Origin: an uncultured Prevotellaceae bacterium
GTDB taxonomy: Bacteria > Bacteroidota > Bacteroidia > Bacteroidales > Muribaculaceae
Length of the DNA: 64,000 nucleotides
Direction: 5' to 3'
NCBI GenBank assembly: GCA_900317835.1
Contig: ONIL01000008.1
Location: 62,001-126,000, forward strand
Part shown: one piece after another, positions 34,906-44,016 of the stretch
Position numbering within the stretch: position 1 is the first letter of the stretch
How the letters are laid out: each line of letters starts with the position of its first letter
The notes under the pieces: model-generated
Seen by the model: only the letters and a program-made list of their open reading frames with translations
What the model was told of the DNA's origin: nothing
The model's database searches: none
Made by a program: the position numbers and the translations under genes

Positions 34906-35030
34906 CAACTTATTTTGTGAATACGACACACTGCCAATGAATATTTTTGCGAAATCTCCCAAAAACACTCAATTATCATTGGAATTGCGGTCAATCCAAC
35001 GTATCGAAGCGTTTATTATGTATCGTTGAG

Positions 35031-36947
35031 CTACTTAGTTGTGCGGTAGGTGTCATCGTCGAGGTGCTCGATGAAGCCTTCATCGACAAGGAATGAAAGC
35101 ATCGAGATGACCTCGTCACGAGGGAAAGAAAGGGTCTTGAGGAATTCTTCAAGACGGCGGGGACGCAGGCCAGCCATATAGAGGATGCCTTGCTGTACAT
35201 CCTCGGGGGTGTGGTCGCCACGCTTGCGGCGGTCGATGCACAGGTCACAGTGGCTGCAGTCGTCACTCGAGGTTTCACCAAAGTAGCCCAGCAACATGCG
35301 CTCGCGGCAACCGGTATCGCTGTAGGCATAGTTGATGGTTGCTTCGACGCGATGGGCCATGCGGTCACGCAGGTCCTCATAAACGGCCCGCGGGATGAGC
35401 ACGTGTTTGGGTTCCTCACGAGAGGTGGTATAGATAATATAAGGAGTGCGCTTGCGGGGCACATAGTGCAGAATGTGCATGCGCGTGAGTTCCAGCAGGG
35501 AATTGTAGATTGTTTCCTGGTCAAGCCCCGTTCGAAAGGCGATAACATCCTCGTTGATAAACACATAGTCGGCAAACAGGCCTGTGTAGAGCCGCAGGAT
35601 GGCTTGCAACACCTGGTCGGCACCAGGCGTTTTGGTATCGAGGTCATACAATTCCTCTTTTCGGGCCAGAATCATCACGCGGGACTGGGTCTCAATCTCC
35701 TCGACAAACTCGATATAACCAGCTTGAGTGAGTATCTTCAAAGCATTGTGAGTGGGCAAAATAGGCAAGTCAAACGTGCGGCAAAACAGATTGAAGTTGA
35801 AATCATACATCTGCTGATAGCCTTCTCCCAGGCTCACACCCAAGAAGTTGCCGACACGCTCATAGACCTTGCGGATGAAGTCCTTCTCGGGGAAGGCTTC
35901 GGTGATGTGGCGGTGCAGGATGCGTTGATCGGTGGACTTGACCAGCATCACGGCATAGGAGTGCCTGCCGTCACGGCCAGCCCGACCCGCCTCCTGATAA
36001 TACTCCTCGAGCGAATTGGGTACATCGACATGGACCACAAGACGCACGTCGGGCTTGTCAATCCCCATGCCGAAGGCGTTGGTCGCCACCATCACGCGGC
36101 ACTCATCGGTGGTCCATTTGTTCTGCTTGTCCTCCTTGTCTTCAACATAAAGGCCTGCATGATAGTAATCGGCATGAATGCCTGCCCGATTGAGTTCGTC
36201 GCTGATCTGCTTGGTGCGCTTACGAGAACGCACATAGACAATAGCTGTTCCAGGCACCGAACGCAGGATGTGGATGAGCTCAGTCACCTTCTCCTCGGTG
36301 TGACGCACGACATAAGACAGGTTGCTGCGGGCAAAACTCATCGACAAGACATTAGGAGCCTTGAAATTGAGACAGCGCTGTATGTCCTCAACGACAATCG
36401 GCGTGGCAGTGGCAGTCAATGCCAGGACAGGCACCTTGGGGAAGAGCTTGCGCACCTGGACGATGAGCAGGAATGATGGCCTGAAGTCATAGCCCCACTG
36501 CGAGATGCAATGCGCCTCGTCAACGACGATGAGCTTGACAGGCATCTGACGCAGGCGCTCCAGGAATGACAGGGATTGCAGGCGTTCGGGGGAGACATAG
36601 AGGAACTTGCAGTTGCCATAGAGGCATTTCTCATAGGTACGGTTCACCTCGGCCCGCGTCAAGCCCGCGTAGAGATAAGTCGCCTTGATGTGCAGGGAGC
36701 GCAGGCGGTCCACCTGGTCCTTCATCAGCGAGATAATGGGCGTGACAACGAGAGCCATGCCATCGATAGCCATTGTGGGAACCTGAAAAGTGATGGACTT
36801 GCCGCCACCGGTGGGCATCAATCCCAATGTGTCACGCCCCTGCAGCACCGACTCTATAATGTCTTGCTGCAGAGGCCTGAAGGAATCGTAACCCCAATAC
36901 TTCTTGAGGATATCAACAATCGGTCTGGATTGGCTCCCCATCATCAT
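35031..36947 (-). CDS. recQ: ATP-dependent DNA helicase RecQ
   Basis: 638 residues. Helicase core with motif 0 (YDSFRPLQQDII), Walker A TGGGKS at 46-51 and DEAH at 143-146 (VVDEAHCISQWGYDFRPSF), then motif VI (EEYYQEAGRAGRDG). The zinc-binding region has Cys spaced as CRERMLLGYFGE and DDCSHCDLC, followed by the winged-helix RQC domain. There is no HRDC domain, so it is a shorter RecQ. It unwinds 3'-5' in recombination and replication-fork repair. The first 29-35 bases overlap the end of recJ, depending on which of three Met codons is used. Confidence 0.96.
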   Translation of the reverse strand: MMMGSQSRPIVDILKKYWGYDSFRPLQQDIIESVLQGRDTLGLMPTGGGKSITFQVPTMAIDGMALVVTPIISLMKDQVDRLRSLHIKATYLYAGLTRAEVNRTYEKCLYGNCKFLYVSPERLQSLSFLERLRQMPVKLIVVDEAHCISQWGYDFRPSFLLIVQVRKLFPKVPVLALTATATPIVVEDIQRCLNFKAPNVLSMSFARSNLSYVVRHTEEKVTELIHILRSVPGTAIVYVRSRKRTKQISDELNRAGIHADYYHAGLYVEDKEDKQNKWTTDECRVMVATNAFGMGIDKPDVRLVVHVDVPNSLEEYYQEAGRAGRDGRHSYAVMLVKSTDQRILHRHITEAFPEKDFIRKVYERVGNFLGVSLGEGYQQMYDFNFNLFCRTFDLPILPTHNALKILTQAGYIEFVEEIETQSRVMILARKEELYDLDTKTPGADQVLQAILRLYTGLFADYVFINEDVIAFRTGLDQETIYNSLLELTRMHILHYVPRKRTPYIIYTTSREEPKHVLIPRAVYEDLRDRMAHRVEATINYAYSDTGCRERMLLGYFGETSSDDCSHCDLCIDRRKRGDHTPEDVQQGILYMAGLRPRRLEEFLKTLSFPRDEVISMLSFLVDEGFIEHLDDDTYRTTK

Positions 36948-38670
36948 GCAGTTTAATTGCCTTCACCATGAGCTGCACCGTCGTGCTCGTGCGATGACGG
37001 GTCTCCTCGATGGTATAGCAGATGTCAATGGGTTTGCCGGCCTTGAGGTCGTCATTAAACCGGGCCATGCCAAAGGCAATGGCGTTGTTCATGACGTTGC
37101 CTTCCTCATCACGCAGGTCGAGCTTAATGTGTTCTAATTTCTTTCCCACCACCTTGCTCGTGCCCACGTCATAGACCTTGCGGGTGATAAATACCGGCTT
37201 GTTGTTGCCTGGACCAAATGGATTGAGCATGCGCAGGTAGCGCAGGAACGAGCCGTTGATGTCGCTGAACTTGAGTTCGCAGTCAATGTCCATAGCAGGG
37301 GTCACCTGCTCGTCCTCGATGTGTTCCTCGACGTAGGCAGTGAGGCGCCTGCGGAACTCGGGAATATTCTCTTCCTTAATCGAGAGACCGACGGCGTTGG
37401 TGTGTCCGCCAAAGGTTTCCAGCAGGTCGCGGCACGATTTGATGGCCGTGTAAACGTCAAAGCCGCGCACCGAGCGTGACGATCCTGTAGCGATTCCGTC
37501 GGCATAATAGGTCAACACCACCGAGGGACGGAAGTACAACTCGGCCAAACGTGCCGCCACAATACCGATAACACCCTTGTGCCAGTTGCGGTCATAGATG
37601 ACGATGGGTTTCTTGCCGTCGAGTACCTGGGCATGGCTCTCGATGATCTCATTGGCCTCGACTGTTACCTGACTATCAAGTTCCTTGCGGTCGCTGTTAT
37701 ACTGGTCAATGCGCTTGGATATTTCCATGGCGGCCTGCATGTTGCGGGTTACCAGCAACTCTACCGACTCCTGACCAGACTCCATGCGTCCCGACGCATT
37801 GATGCGGGGACCTATCTTGAAAATAATGTCATTGATGGTCAGTTCACGACGGTTGAGACCGCAGGTGCGGATGATGCTCTTCAATCCCACATTCGGGTTG
37901 TTGTTCAACCTGCGCAGGCCATAGAACATCATTACCCTGTTCTCACCAGTGAGCGGCACGATATCGGCTGCGATGCTCACGGCCACCAGGTCGAGCATGG
38001 CGTCAAGGTTGTACATCGAGCCCAAGCCATTACTCTTGGAGAACGCCTGCATGAACTTAAAGCCCACGCCACAACCCGACAATCCCTTGTAGGGGTAAGT
38101 GTCATCAACCAGTTTGGGATTTAGAATCGCCGCTGCATCGGGCAAGACATCATCGGGGACATGGTGGTCACACACGATGAATTCTATGCCCTTTTCCTTG
38201 GCATAGGCAATTTCCTCGACGGCCTTGATGCCGCAGTCGAGCACAATAACCAGACTAACCCCGATTGACGCTGCATAGTCGATGCTTTGCAGTGAAATAC
38301 CATATCCGTCGTCATCGCGTGTCGGAATATAGTACACCAAATCGGAGTAAATGTTTTGAAGATACTTATAGACGAGCGCTACAGCCGTGGCTCCATCCAC
38401 GTCGTAGTCTCCGTACACCATAATCTTCTCTTTGGCCCCTAACGCCTGATTCAACCTTGCCACAGCCTTGTCCATGTTCTTCATCAAGAACGGATCGTGC
38501 AGCTGCTGGAGTGACGGGTAGAGGAAGTCGTGGACGTCGTCCGCAGTCTTCAAGCCCCTGAGCACCAACAGCCGAGCGATGGAGGGGCAATTGGGGAACT
38601 GGGCCGCCAACTGCTCCTGGGCAATGCGTTCGTCGGATGTTAGAGGTAAGTAATTCCATTTACTTATCAT
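36913..38670 (-). CDS. recJ: Single-stranded-DNA-specific exonuclease RecJ
   Basis: 585 residues, family length. DHH phosphoesterase motifs are present: YGDYDVDGATAVAL (86-99), LDCGIKAVEEI, CDHHVPDD (DHH at 168-170) and the DHHA1 region with SSRSVRGFDVYTAIKSC and FGGHTNAVGLSI; a C-terminal OB-type domain follows. RecJ degrades 5' single-stranded DNA and acts with RecQ in RecFOR repair, so the overlap with recQ fits a joint function. The leader is long, since the best promoter lies about 170 bases upstream. Confidence 0.97.
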   Translation of the reverse strand: MISKWNYLPLTSDERIAQEQLAAQFPNCPSIARLLVLRGLKTADDVHDFLYPSLQQLHDPFLMKNMDKAVARLNQALGAKEKIMVYGDYDVDGATAVALVYKYLQNIYSDLVYYIPTRDDDGYGISLQSIDYAASIGVSLVIVLDCGIKAVEEIAYAKEKGIEFIVCDHHVPDDVLPDAAAILNPKLVDDTYPYKGLSGCGVGFKFMQAFSKSNGLGSMYNLDAMLDLVAVSIAADIVPLTGENRVMMFYGLRRLNNNPNVGLKSIIRTCGLNRRELTINDIIFKIGPRINASGRMESGQESVELLVTRNMQAAMEISKRIDQYNSDRKELDSQVTVEANEIIESHAQVLDGKKPIVIYDRNWHKGVIGIVAARLAELYFRPSVVLTYYADGIATGSSRSVRGFDVYTAIKSCRDLLETFGGHTNAVGLSIKEENIPEFRRRLTAYVEEHIEDEQVTPAMDIDCELKFSDINGSFLRYLRMLNPFGPGNNKPVFITRKVYDVGTSKVVGKKLEHIKLDLRDEEGNVMNNAIAFGMARFNDDLKAGKPIDICYTIEETRHRTSTTVQLMVKAIKLHDDGEPIQTDC

Positions 38671-38839
38671 TTATGTTTGTTTTTTTAATATGCAATGACA
38701 GGGGCTCATTACCGCAGAGCAATGAACTAGTGGAGATGTATATTTATCTGTTTGGGATTCAATCAATTATGGCACCGATTTTTAAGAAGCCGCCCCGTTG
38801 GGATGCCATCAGTAGCCTATTATCCCCATTTGCAGTGCA

Positions 38840-38870
38840 CAAAATTACGACAATACAAACATTTTTCAAA
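38840..38870 (-). promoter_or_regulatory. Promoter of the recJ-recQ operon
   Basis: On the minus strand TTTG, a 19-base spacer, then TAATTTTG (-7 at 38840-38847, -33 at 38867-38870): an exact match to the Bacteroidota consensus. The implied leader (about 38833-38671) contains a GC-rich inverted region (gggat...atccc, ggggcggc) and no convincing reading frame. The rest of the gap 38871-39014 shows only a small hairpin cggct / agccg at 38940-38958. Confidence 0.65.
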
Positions 38871-39014
38871 GAAAAAAATGAGGAAATTCAATCAATTTAA
38901 ATGTTATTACGGAAAATTAACAGCCATTTTTCGGTAAAACGGCTCAGAACGGTAGCCGTCACCCCGCCGGCAGAAACTTCAAGTAATACTTTAACTTTTT
39001 ACTATGCCCAAAAG

Positions 39015-39048
39015 AAATCGCCACCTGGGGTTAACCAAGCGGCGATTT
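39015..39048 (-). terminator. Intrinsic terminator after tRNA-Cys
   Basis: Stem aaatcgcc / ggcgattt with further inner pairing (ggtt / aacc) is followed on the minus strand by tcttttgggc. It begins 7 bases after the tRNA 3' end. The plus strand also has a T-run, so it may work both ways. Confidence 0.75.
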
Positions 39049-39054
39049 TTCTTG

Positions 39055-39126
39055 AGGTCACTAGCGGATTCGAACCGCTGTACCCGGTTTTGCAGACCGG
39101 TGACTAAACCACTCATCCAAGCGACC
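39055..39126 (-). tRNA. tRNA-Cys (GCA)
   Basis: 72 bases on the minus strand. Acceptor stem GGTCGCT / AGTGACC (one G-T pair), discriminator T as expected for Cys, anticodon stem CCGGT / ACCGG around loop CTGCAAA with anticodon GCA, and T arm AGCGG TTCGAAT CCGCT. The CCA end is not encoded (next bases CAAG). It has its own promoter and terminator. Confidence 0.97.
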
Positions 39127-39143
39127 TTTTTCGATTTGCGGTG

Positions 39144-39174
39144 CAAATTTACTGCGACTTTTTGACCTGTGCAA
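39144..39174 (-). promoter_or_regulatory. Promoter of tRNA-Cys
   Basis: On the minus strand TTG, a 20-base spacer, then TAAATTTG (39144-39151), 18 bases before the tRNA 5' end. It overlaps the last codons and stop of the FeoB-associated gene. Confidence 0.65.
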
Positions 39175-39361
39175 CTTTATCGGCACATTTTTTTGCAGAA
39201 TTTTTCTCAGGTTTCTGGCACACATCCTGTAACTTGCAGCCTGAACAGGCGGTTAGCACGGTCTTTTGGTCACGCAATGTCCTGATGATCGAGCGCACTA
39301 CAGCAATAGCTGCAACAGCGACAATGACTGCGACCAGGATATACTGAATGGTTGTACTCAT
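39149..39361 (-). CDS. FeoB-associated Cys-rich membrane protein
   Basis: 70 residues. One membrane helix (about 6-25, YILVAVIVAVAAIAVVRSII) is followed by a cytoplasmic tail with four Cys (TACSGCKLQDVCQKP and KKCADK), the pattern of the FeoB-associated Cys-rich family. In other genomes these small proteins follow feoB and may help ferrous iron delivery; here no feo gene is in the window, and the gene lies between topB (13-base gap) and tRNA-Cys. Metal binding by the Cys residues is inference. Confidence 0.8.
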   Translation of the reverse strand: MSTTIQYILVAVIVAVAAIAVVRSIIRTLRDQKTVLTACSGCKLQDVCQKPEKNSAKKCADKVAQVKKSQ

Positions 39362-39374
39362 TATTATATATCAC

Positions 39375-41462
39375 TCATTTTTGTGATTTGAAATTCTTCT
39401 TCACAAGCTTTGACAACTTAGCAGGCGTGAGGTCAGCGGGATATTCGGCAAACGGCAGCACAGTATGGCAACCGTTCTTGTATTCGCTGCAGCCATAGGC
39501 GGTCTTTCCTTTTATCAAGTGGCCCTTGCCACACACAGGGCACGGGATCTCCTCGACGCTCTTCAAGCGAGGGGCACGAGGTTTCTTGGGTTTGTCTTCC
39601 CCACCCGATGCCGCTGGCGATTTTGGCTTGGAAGGCTTGCCTTGCTCGACGGTGATGCTGCCGCTGCTGTTGTCACGCAACACATTAAGGACGATTTCGC
39701 TGATCATTTGCTTCAACTCATCGATAAACTGTGCAGCACTGTACTCTCCACGCTCAATTTCACGCAATTTCTTCTCCCACAACCCAGTAAGCGATGCACT
39801 CTTGAGTAATGGTTCATGTATTGTCTCGATCAGTTGGATACCCGCCATCGTGGGGGCCAAACTCTTGCGCTCCTTGCGGATATAGCGGCGCTTGAACAGC
39901 GTCTCGATAATTGCAGCACGAGTCGAGGGGCGGCCGATGCCGTTTTCCTTCATCGCGTCGCGCAACTCCTCATCATCAACCGTTTTGCCAGCCGTCTCCA
40001 TCGCACGCAACAGGGTGCCCTCGGTATATGGTTTGGGTGGCTGCGTGGTCCGTTTGAGCACCGAGGGCTCGTGCGGGCCACTCTCACCTTTCTCGAAGTG
40101 CGGCATCACTCCATTGTCCTCATCTTCAGCCTTTTCCTTGCTGTCCTCGTCATTGGATTTGTCACCCGGTTTATTGTACAGGTCGCGCCAGCCTGGTCTG
40201 AGGATTTCCTTGCCAGTAGCCTTGAAAGCGTACTCGCCCACTGCGGCCATAACGGTCGTCGTATTAAACTCACAGTCAGGGTAAAACGCCGCAATAAAGC
40301 GAATGGCAATCAGGTGATAGACACGTTTCTCGTCGGGCGTCATTGCCACCGTGGCAGGATTGACGTTGGTGGGGATGATAGCATGGTGGTCGGTCACCTT
40401 GCTGTTGTCAAACACCTTTTTGCTCTTGGGTAACTTGCTCAATGCCAGAACGGGAGAGGTCAAGTTGGCATAAGGCACCATCGCCTGCATGAGGCCCGGT
40501 ATTTGTGTGTAGATGTCGTCGCTCAAGTAGGTGGTATCTACGCGCGGATAGGTCGTCGCCTTCTTTTCATAGAGCGACTGGATGGTCTTCAGAGCATCGT
40601 CGGCCGACATGCCAAACTTCTTGTTGCATTCCACCTGAAGGCTGGTCAGGTCGAACAAGCGCGGCGGCGCCTCTCGGCCCTTCTTGGTCTCGACCGAGGT
40701 CACCTCAAGCGGCAACTGCCTGATTTTCTCCACAATATCAGCGGCCTCACCTTCGGTTTTGAACCGCCCTCGTGTGCTGTTAAAAGTAACGCCACGGTAT
40801 TTGGTCTTCAGTTCCCAGTAATTCTCAGGGACGAAGTTGTCAATCTCATTCTGCCGGGCAACGATCATGGCCAGCGTTGGTGTCTGCACGCGCCCCACCG
40901 ACAGCACATCGCGCGAGCGCGAATACTTTAAGGTGTACAAGCGCGTGGCATTCATGCCCAACACCCAGTCTCCAATGGCACGCGACAGGCCCGCAAAATA
41001 CAGGTTATCAAACTCTTGGGCATCTTTCAGTTCATCAAACCCCTTGCGGATGCTCTCATCGGTCAACGACGAAATCCACAGGCGCTTGACGGGTTTAGTG
41101 CACTCGGCCTTCTGATACACCCAGCGCTGAATGAGCTCGCCCTCCTGGCCGGCATCACCGCAGTTAATCACCTCGTCAGCAGCTGCAATCAAGCCCTTGA
41201 TAACATTAAACTGTCGCTTTATACCATCATCTTCTTTTAGCTTAATACCAAAGCGTTGCGGAATCATTGGAAGTTGTCCTAAGCTCCACCACTTCCACTG
41301 GTCGGTATAATCGTTTGGAGCCTTGAGCTCGCACAGATGCCCGAAGGTCCATGTCACCTGATAGCCATTGCCCTCGAAGTAGCCTTCGTGCCTGTCATTG
41401 GCACCCAGCAATCGGGCAATGTCTCGTGCCACACTCGGTTTCTCAGTAACGCAGACCTTCAT
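39375..41462 (-). CDS. topB: DNA topoisomerase III (type IA)
   Basis: 695 residues. Toprim domain opens MKVCVTEKPSVARDIARLLG with Glu7 and has the DxDxE-like CGDAGQEGELIQRW around Asp103. The active-site Tyr305 lies in KKATTYPRVDTTYLSDD. Further blocks are SVGRVQTPTLAMIVARQNEI and GIGRPSTRAAIIETLFKRRYI. The C terminus has a Pro/Lys-rich linker and one zinc ribbon (CPVCGKGHLIKGKTAYGCSEY). It decatenates DNA, often together with RecQ. Bacteroidales also carry related topB copies on conjugative elements, but no transfer genes are near, so this is taken as the chromosomal one. Confidence 0.95.
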   Translation of the reverse strand: MKVCVTEKPSVARDIARLLGANDRHEGYFEGNGYQVTWTFGHLCELKAPNDYTDQWKWWSLGQLPMIPQRFGIKLKEDDGIKRQFNVIKGLIAAADEVINCGDAGQEGELIQRWVYQKAECTKPVKRLWISSLTDESIRKGFDELKDAQEFDNLYFAGLSRAIGDWVLGMNATRLYTLKYSRSRDVLSVGRVQTPTLAMIVARQNEIDNFVPENYWELKTKYRGVTFNSTRGRFKTEGEAADIVEKIRQLPLEVTSVETKKGREAPPRLFDLTSLQVECNKKFGMSADDALKTIQSLYEKKATTYPRVDTTYLSDDIYTQIPGLMQAMVPYANLTSPVLALSKLPKSKKVFDNSKVTDHHAIIPTNVNPATVAMTPDEKRVYHLIAIRFIAAFYPDCEFNTTTVMAAVGEYAFKATGKEILRPGWRDLYNKPGDKSNDEDSKEKAEDEDNGVMPHFEKGESGPHEPSVLKRTTQPPKPYTEGTLLRAMETAGKTVDDEELRDAMKENGIGRPSTRAAIIETLFKRRYIRKERKSLAPTMAGIQLIETIHEPLLKSASLTGLWEKKLREIERGEYSAAQFIDELKQMISEIVLNVLRDNSSGSITVEQGKPSKPKSPAASGGEDKPKKPRAPRLKSVEEIPCPVCGKGHLIKGKTAYGCSEYKNGCHTVLPFAEYPADLTPAKLSKLVKKNFKSQK

Positions 41463-41559
41463 TTTAGATTAGATAATAGAGAATAAATATCAGATATAGA
41501 TATCTTTTACTCTCTGGTATTTAATTCATTAACTCTCAAAACTTAAAGTGATTGTTTAA

Positions 41560-42357
41560 CTATTCGCCGAGTTTTTGTGACTTGGCTTCATTCCACAGTT
41601 CATCCATCTCGGCAAGGGTGAGTTCATTGATGTGTCGGCCTTGTTCATTGGCCTTCTGCTCAATGTAGTTGAAGCGGGCAATGAATTTGCGGTTGGTGCG
41701 CTCCAGGGCGTTGTCAGGTCGCACGTCATAGAGCCGAGCGGCATTGACCAACGAGAAAAACAGATCACCGAACTCCTTCTCGCGGTCGGCCATGTCGTTT
41801 CGTCGCAGTTCGGCCTCGACCTCATTAAGTTCCTCCTTGACCTTGTCCCAGACGTCCTCTCGCTGTTGCCAGTCGAAACCGACATTGGCGGCTTTCTCCT
41901 GGACACGTTCGGCCTTGATGAGGGAAGGCAAACTGCGGGGCACGCCACTGAGCACCATCTTGTTACCATCCTTCTCGCTCATTTTGATCAGTTCCCAGTT
42001 CTTGAGCACCTGTGCAGCTGTGTCCGCCTTTTCGTCGCCAAAGACGTGCGGATGGCGGTAGATGAGTTTCTCGCACAGGGCGTCGCACACGTCGGCGATG
42101 TCAAATTTGCCCTTTTCGTCACCAATCTTGGCATAAAAGACGATGTGCAACAGCACGTCGCCCAGTTCCTTACGGATTTTATCGTCGTCCTCGCCCATGA
42201 TGGCGTCGGCGAGTTCCATTGTCTCCTCGATGGTGTTGGGCCGCAAGCTCTCGTTGGTTTGCTTGCGGTCCCACGGGCACTTCACACGCAGCTCGTCCAG
42301 GATGTCGAGCAACCGTCCGAAGGCCTCCAGTTTCTTCTCTCTGCTGTTGTTAGGCAT
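41560..42357 (-). CDS. mazG: Nucleoside triphosphate pyrophosphohydrolase MazG
   Basis: 265 residues from the ATG at 42357 (MPNNSREKKLEAFGRLLDIL); nine upstream codons are possible but add only a hydrophobic stub not seen in the family. There are two MazG domains: the first has LRVKCPWDRKQTNESLRPNTIEETMELADAI and the EExxE/ExxD metal site KELGDVLLHIVFYA, the second KEELNEVEAELRRND and EKEFGDLFFSLVNAARL. It hydrolyses NTPs to NMP and pyrophosphate, cleaning the pool or modulating ppGpp. It is separated from topB by about 100 bases and divergent from the porin gene. Confidence 0.95.
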   Translation of the reverse strand: MPNNSREKKLEAFGRLLDILDELRVKCPWDRKQTNESLRPNTIEETMELADAIMGEDDDKIRKELGDVLLHIVFYAKIGDEKGKFDIADVCDALCEKLIYRHPHVFGDEKADTAAQVLKNWELIKMSEKDGNKMVLSGVPRSLPSLIKAERVQEKAANVGFDWQQREDVWDKVKEELNEVEAELRRNDMADREKEFGDLFFSLVNAARLYDVRPDNALERTNRKFIARFNYIEQKANEQGRHINELTLAEMDELWNEAKSQKLGE

Positions 42358-42531
42358 GATTAAAAAGTGATATTTTTGTTTCAAACCACAAAATTACTCA
42401 TTTTTTTGAAAACACGGCATGATTGACACAGGAGAAAGCACAGGGACGATTGCTGGGCACCGGCGGCCCCAGCACGTTGAAAAGCGTAAACTCCCTTACG
42501 AGCGATAATAGGAGATGAAGCAGCAAATATA

Positions 42532-42563
42532 TTTGGTATTGTGAGCGGGTTGCAGTATCTTTG
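42532..42563 (+). promoter_or_regulatory. Promoter of the porin gene
   Basis: TTTG (42532-42535), a 20-base spacer, TATCTTTG (42556-42563): an exact consensus match, 36 bases before the ATG. Confidence 0.7.
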
Positions 42564-42598
42564 CACCCGTTTTTAAAACCATATCACGAAAAACTATA

Positions 42599-43810
42599 AT
42601 GACGAGAAAACCACTGCTGATCATCTTGTGCGCTACTCTGTTGGGAATCAATGCCATGGCACAAGGCAACAATACCCGCATGGGTGGTGATGACAATGAT
42701 GACACCGAGTCGCTTGCCGAGCGCATCTTCAATCTGGAGAAAAAGACCGACGCTTTCAATTTCCATATCAATTTCGCATCAAGCCTGATGGCCGAGGACG
42801 CCAATCATGGCGAGTGGGACTCGAAGTTCATCTGCCGCGACCTGCGCCTGGACATCAAGGGCGACATCACGCCCAAGGTGTACTACCGCATTCGACACTG
42901 CCTAAATAAAAGCCAGGAAGCAAAAGGCTTGGACTATCTGGCCAAAGCAACCGACATCATGATGGTGGGTTATCGCCCAAGCAGCAAGTTGGATATTGCT
43001 GCCGGCAAGCTCTGCCAGATTTGGGGTGGCTTTGAGTATGACCAGAACCCCATGGAAATCTACCGTTACAGCGACATGGTTGAAATGATGGACATCTTCA
43101 TGACCGGCGCAATGGTGAGCTACCGCCCCGTGCCCACCCATGAAATAGCCTTCCAGATAACCAACAGCTATAACGGCTCGTTTACCGAGGAATTGGGAGA
43201 AGGCCCGCAGATTGTCACCAGTGACCTTCAGCGCCCCGAGAAACTGAGCCGAAGCAGAGCCCCATTCACCTATATTCTGAACTGGAACGGCAACCTCTTG
43301 CAGAATCAGTTGCAGACCCGCTGGGCATGGGGCATCCAGACGCAGGCCAAACACAAATACTCGCGCATGATTACCCTGGGTCAGCAGCTCAACCTGCCTA
43401 ATTACCAGCTGTATTTCGATTACTTCGGCGAATGGGACGACGTGGACCGACTCCACTTTGCCACGACCGACCTGCAGGACTGGATTGCACCCGGTTCCAC
43501 CCACCTGGGCAAGGTGCACAGTCACACGTTTATCGCCAAGATGAACTGGCAATTTGCCCCCAAATGGAACCTGATGCTCAAGGGCACCTATGAGACCACC
43601 AGCATCGCCAAAATCGATGACCTGCACAACTATCGCAAGTCTATCGGTTATTTGGGCAGCATCGAGTACTGGCCCGTGCCAAAACATGACTTCCGCGTGT
43701 TCCTGGCCTACCTGGGCCACAAGTACGATTTCAACAAGGCTTGCGGTCTGCAAGACTATCACACCAACCGTGTGGAACTGGGCTTCATGTACCGCATCAA
43801 GTGCTATTAA
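42599..43810 (+). CDS. OprP/OprO-like porin
   Basis: 403 residues with signal peptide (about 1-21, ending NAMAQ), then a short coiled-coil-like SLAERIFNLEKKTDAF. The remainder is amphipathic beta-strands typical of a 16-strand porin of the phosphate-selective porin family, for example CRDLRLDIKGDITPKVYYRI, GKLCQIWGGFEYDQNPMEIYR and the last strand VELGFMYRIKCY. It forms an outer-membrane channel. Phosphate selectivity is not proven by the sequence. Single gene with strong promoter and terminator. Confidence 0.85.
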   Translation: MTRKPLLIILCATLLGINAMAQGNNTRMGGDDNDDTESLAERIFNLEKKTDAFNFHINFASSLMAEDANHGEWDSKFICRDLRLDIKGDITPKVYYRIRHCLNKSQEAKGLDYLAKATDIMMVGYRPSSKLDIAAGKLCQIWGGFEYDQNPMEIYRYSDMVEMMDIFMTGAMVSYRPVPTHEIAFQITNSYNGSFTEELGEGPQIVTSDLQRPEKLSRSRAPFTYILNWNGNLLQNQLQTRWAWGIQTQAKHKYSRMITLGQQLNLPNYQLYFDYFGEWDDVDRLHFATTDLQDWIAPGSTHLGKVHSHTFIAKMNWQFAPKWNLMLKGTYETTSIAKIDDLHNYRKSIGYLGSIEYWPVPKHDFRVFLAYLGHKYDFNKACGLQDYHTNRVELGFMYRIKCY

Positions 43811-43881
43811 TGGGCTGAAAACAGCGGCAAAGCTGCTCCCACGGTACAAACATGCTGTCACGGGTGAGAATCGTACCATAG

Positions 43882-43916
43882 AGGGCTGCCGCAAGTGTGT
43901 GGCGGCCCTTTTTATT
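43882..43916 (+). terminator. Intrinsic terminator after the porin gene
   Basis: Stem agggctgccgc / ggcggccct (one bulge) is followed by five T. Confidence 0.82.
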
Positions 43917-43990
43917 GTTGCTGAAATGGGATAAACAAGGGATTTAATAATTATTATCGCATTTTATTTTATAATGTGGGGAAAATGGCT

Positions 43991-43998
43991 TACTTTTG
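43991..43998 (+). promoter_or_regulatory. -7 promoter element of the glycine-cleavage operon
   Basis: TACTTTTG fits TAnnTTTG, 18 bases before the lipoate ligase ATG. The leader is too short for a glycine riboswitch. Confidence 0.55.
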
Positions 43999-44016
43999 TG
44001 GGAAGTTTAGAAAGAC

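Noticed and set aside
35190..36476. Long open frame (428 codons) on the plus strand opposite recQ, and similar frames opposite dxs, trkA, the porin and gcvPB
   Set aside because: They mirror the codon pattern of the genuine genes on the other strand, show no recognisable domain or promoter, and the opposite-strand proteins are clearly conserved enzymes.
43920..44016. Glycine riboswitch upstream of the gcv run
   Set aside because: The -7 box at 43991-43998 leaves roughly 12 bases of leader before the ligase gene, too short for a riboswitch; the spacer before it shows no paired aptamer.
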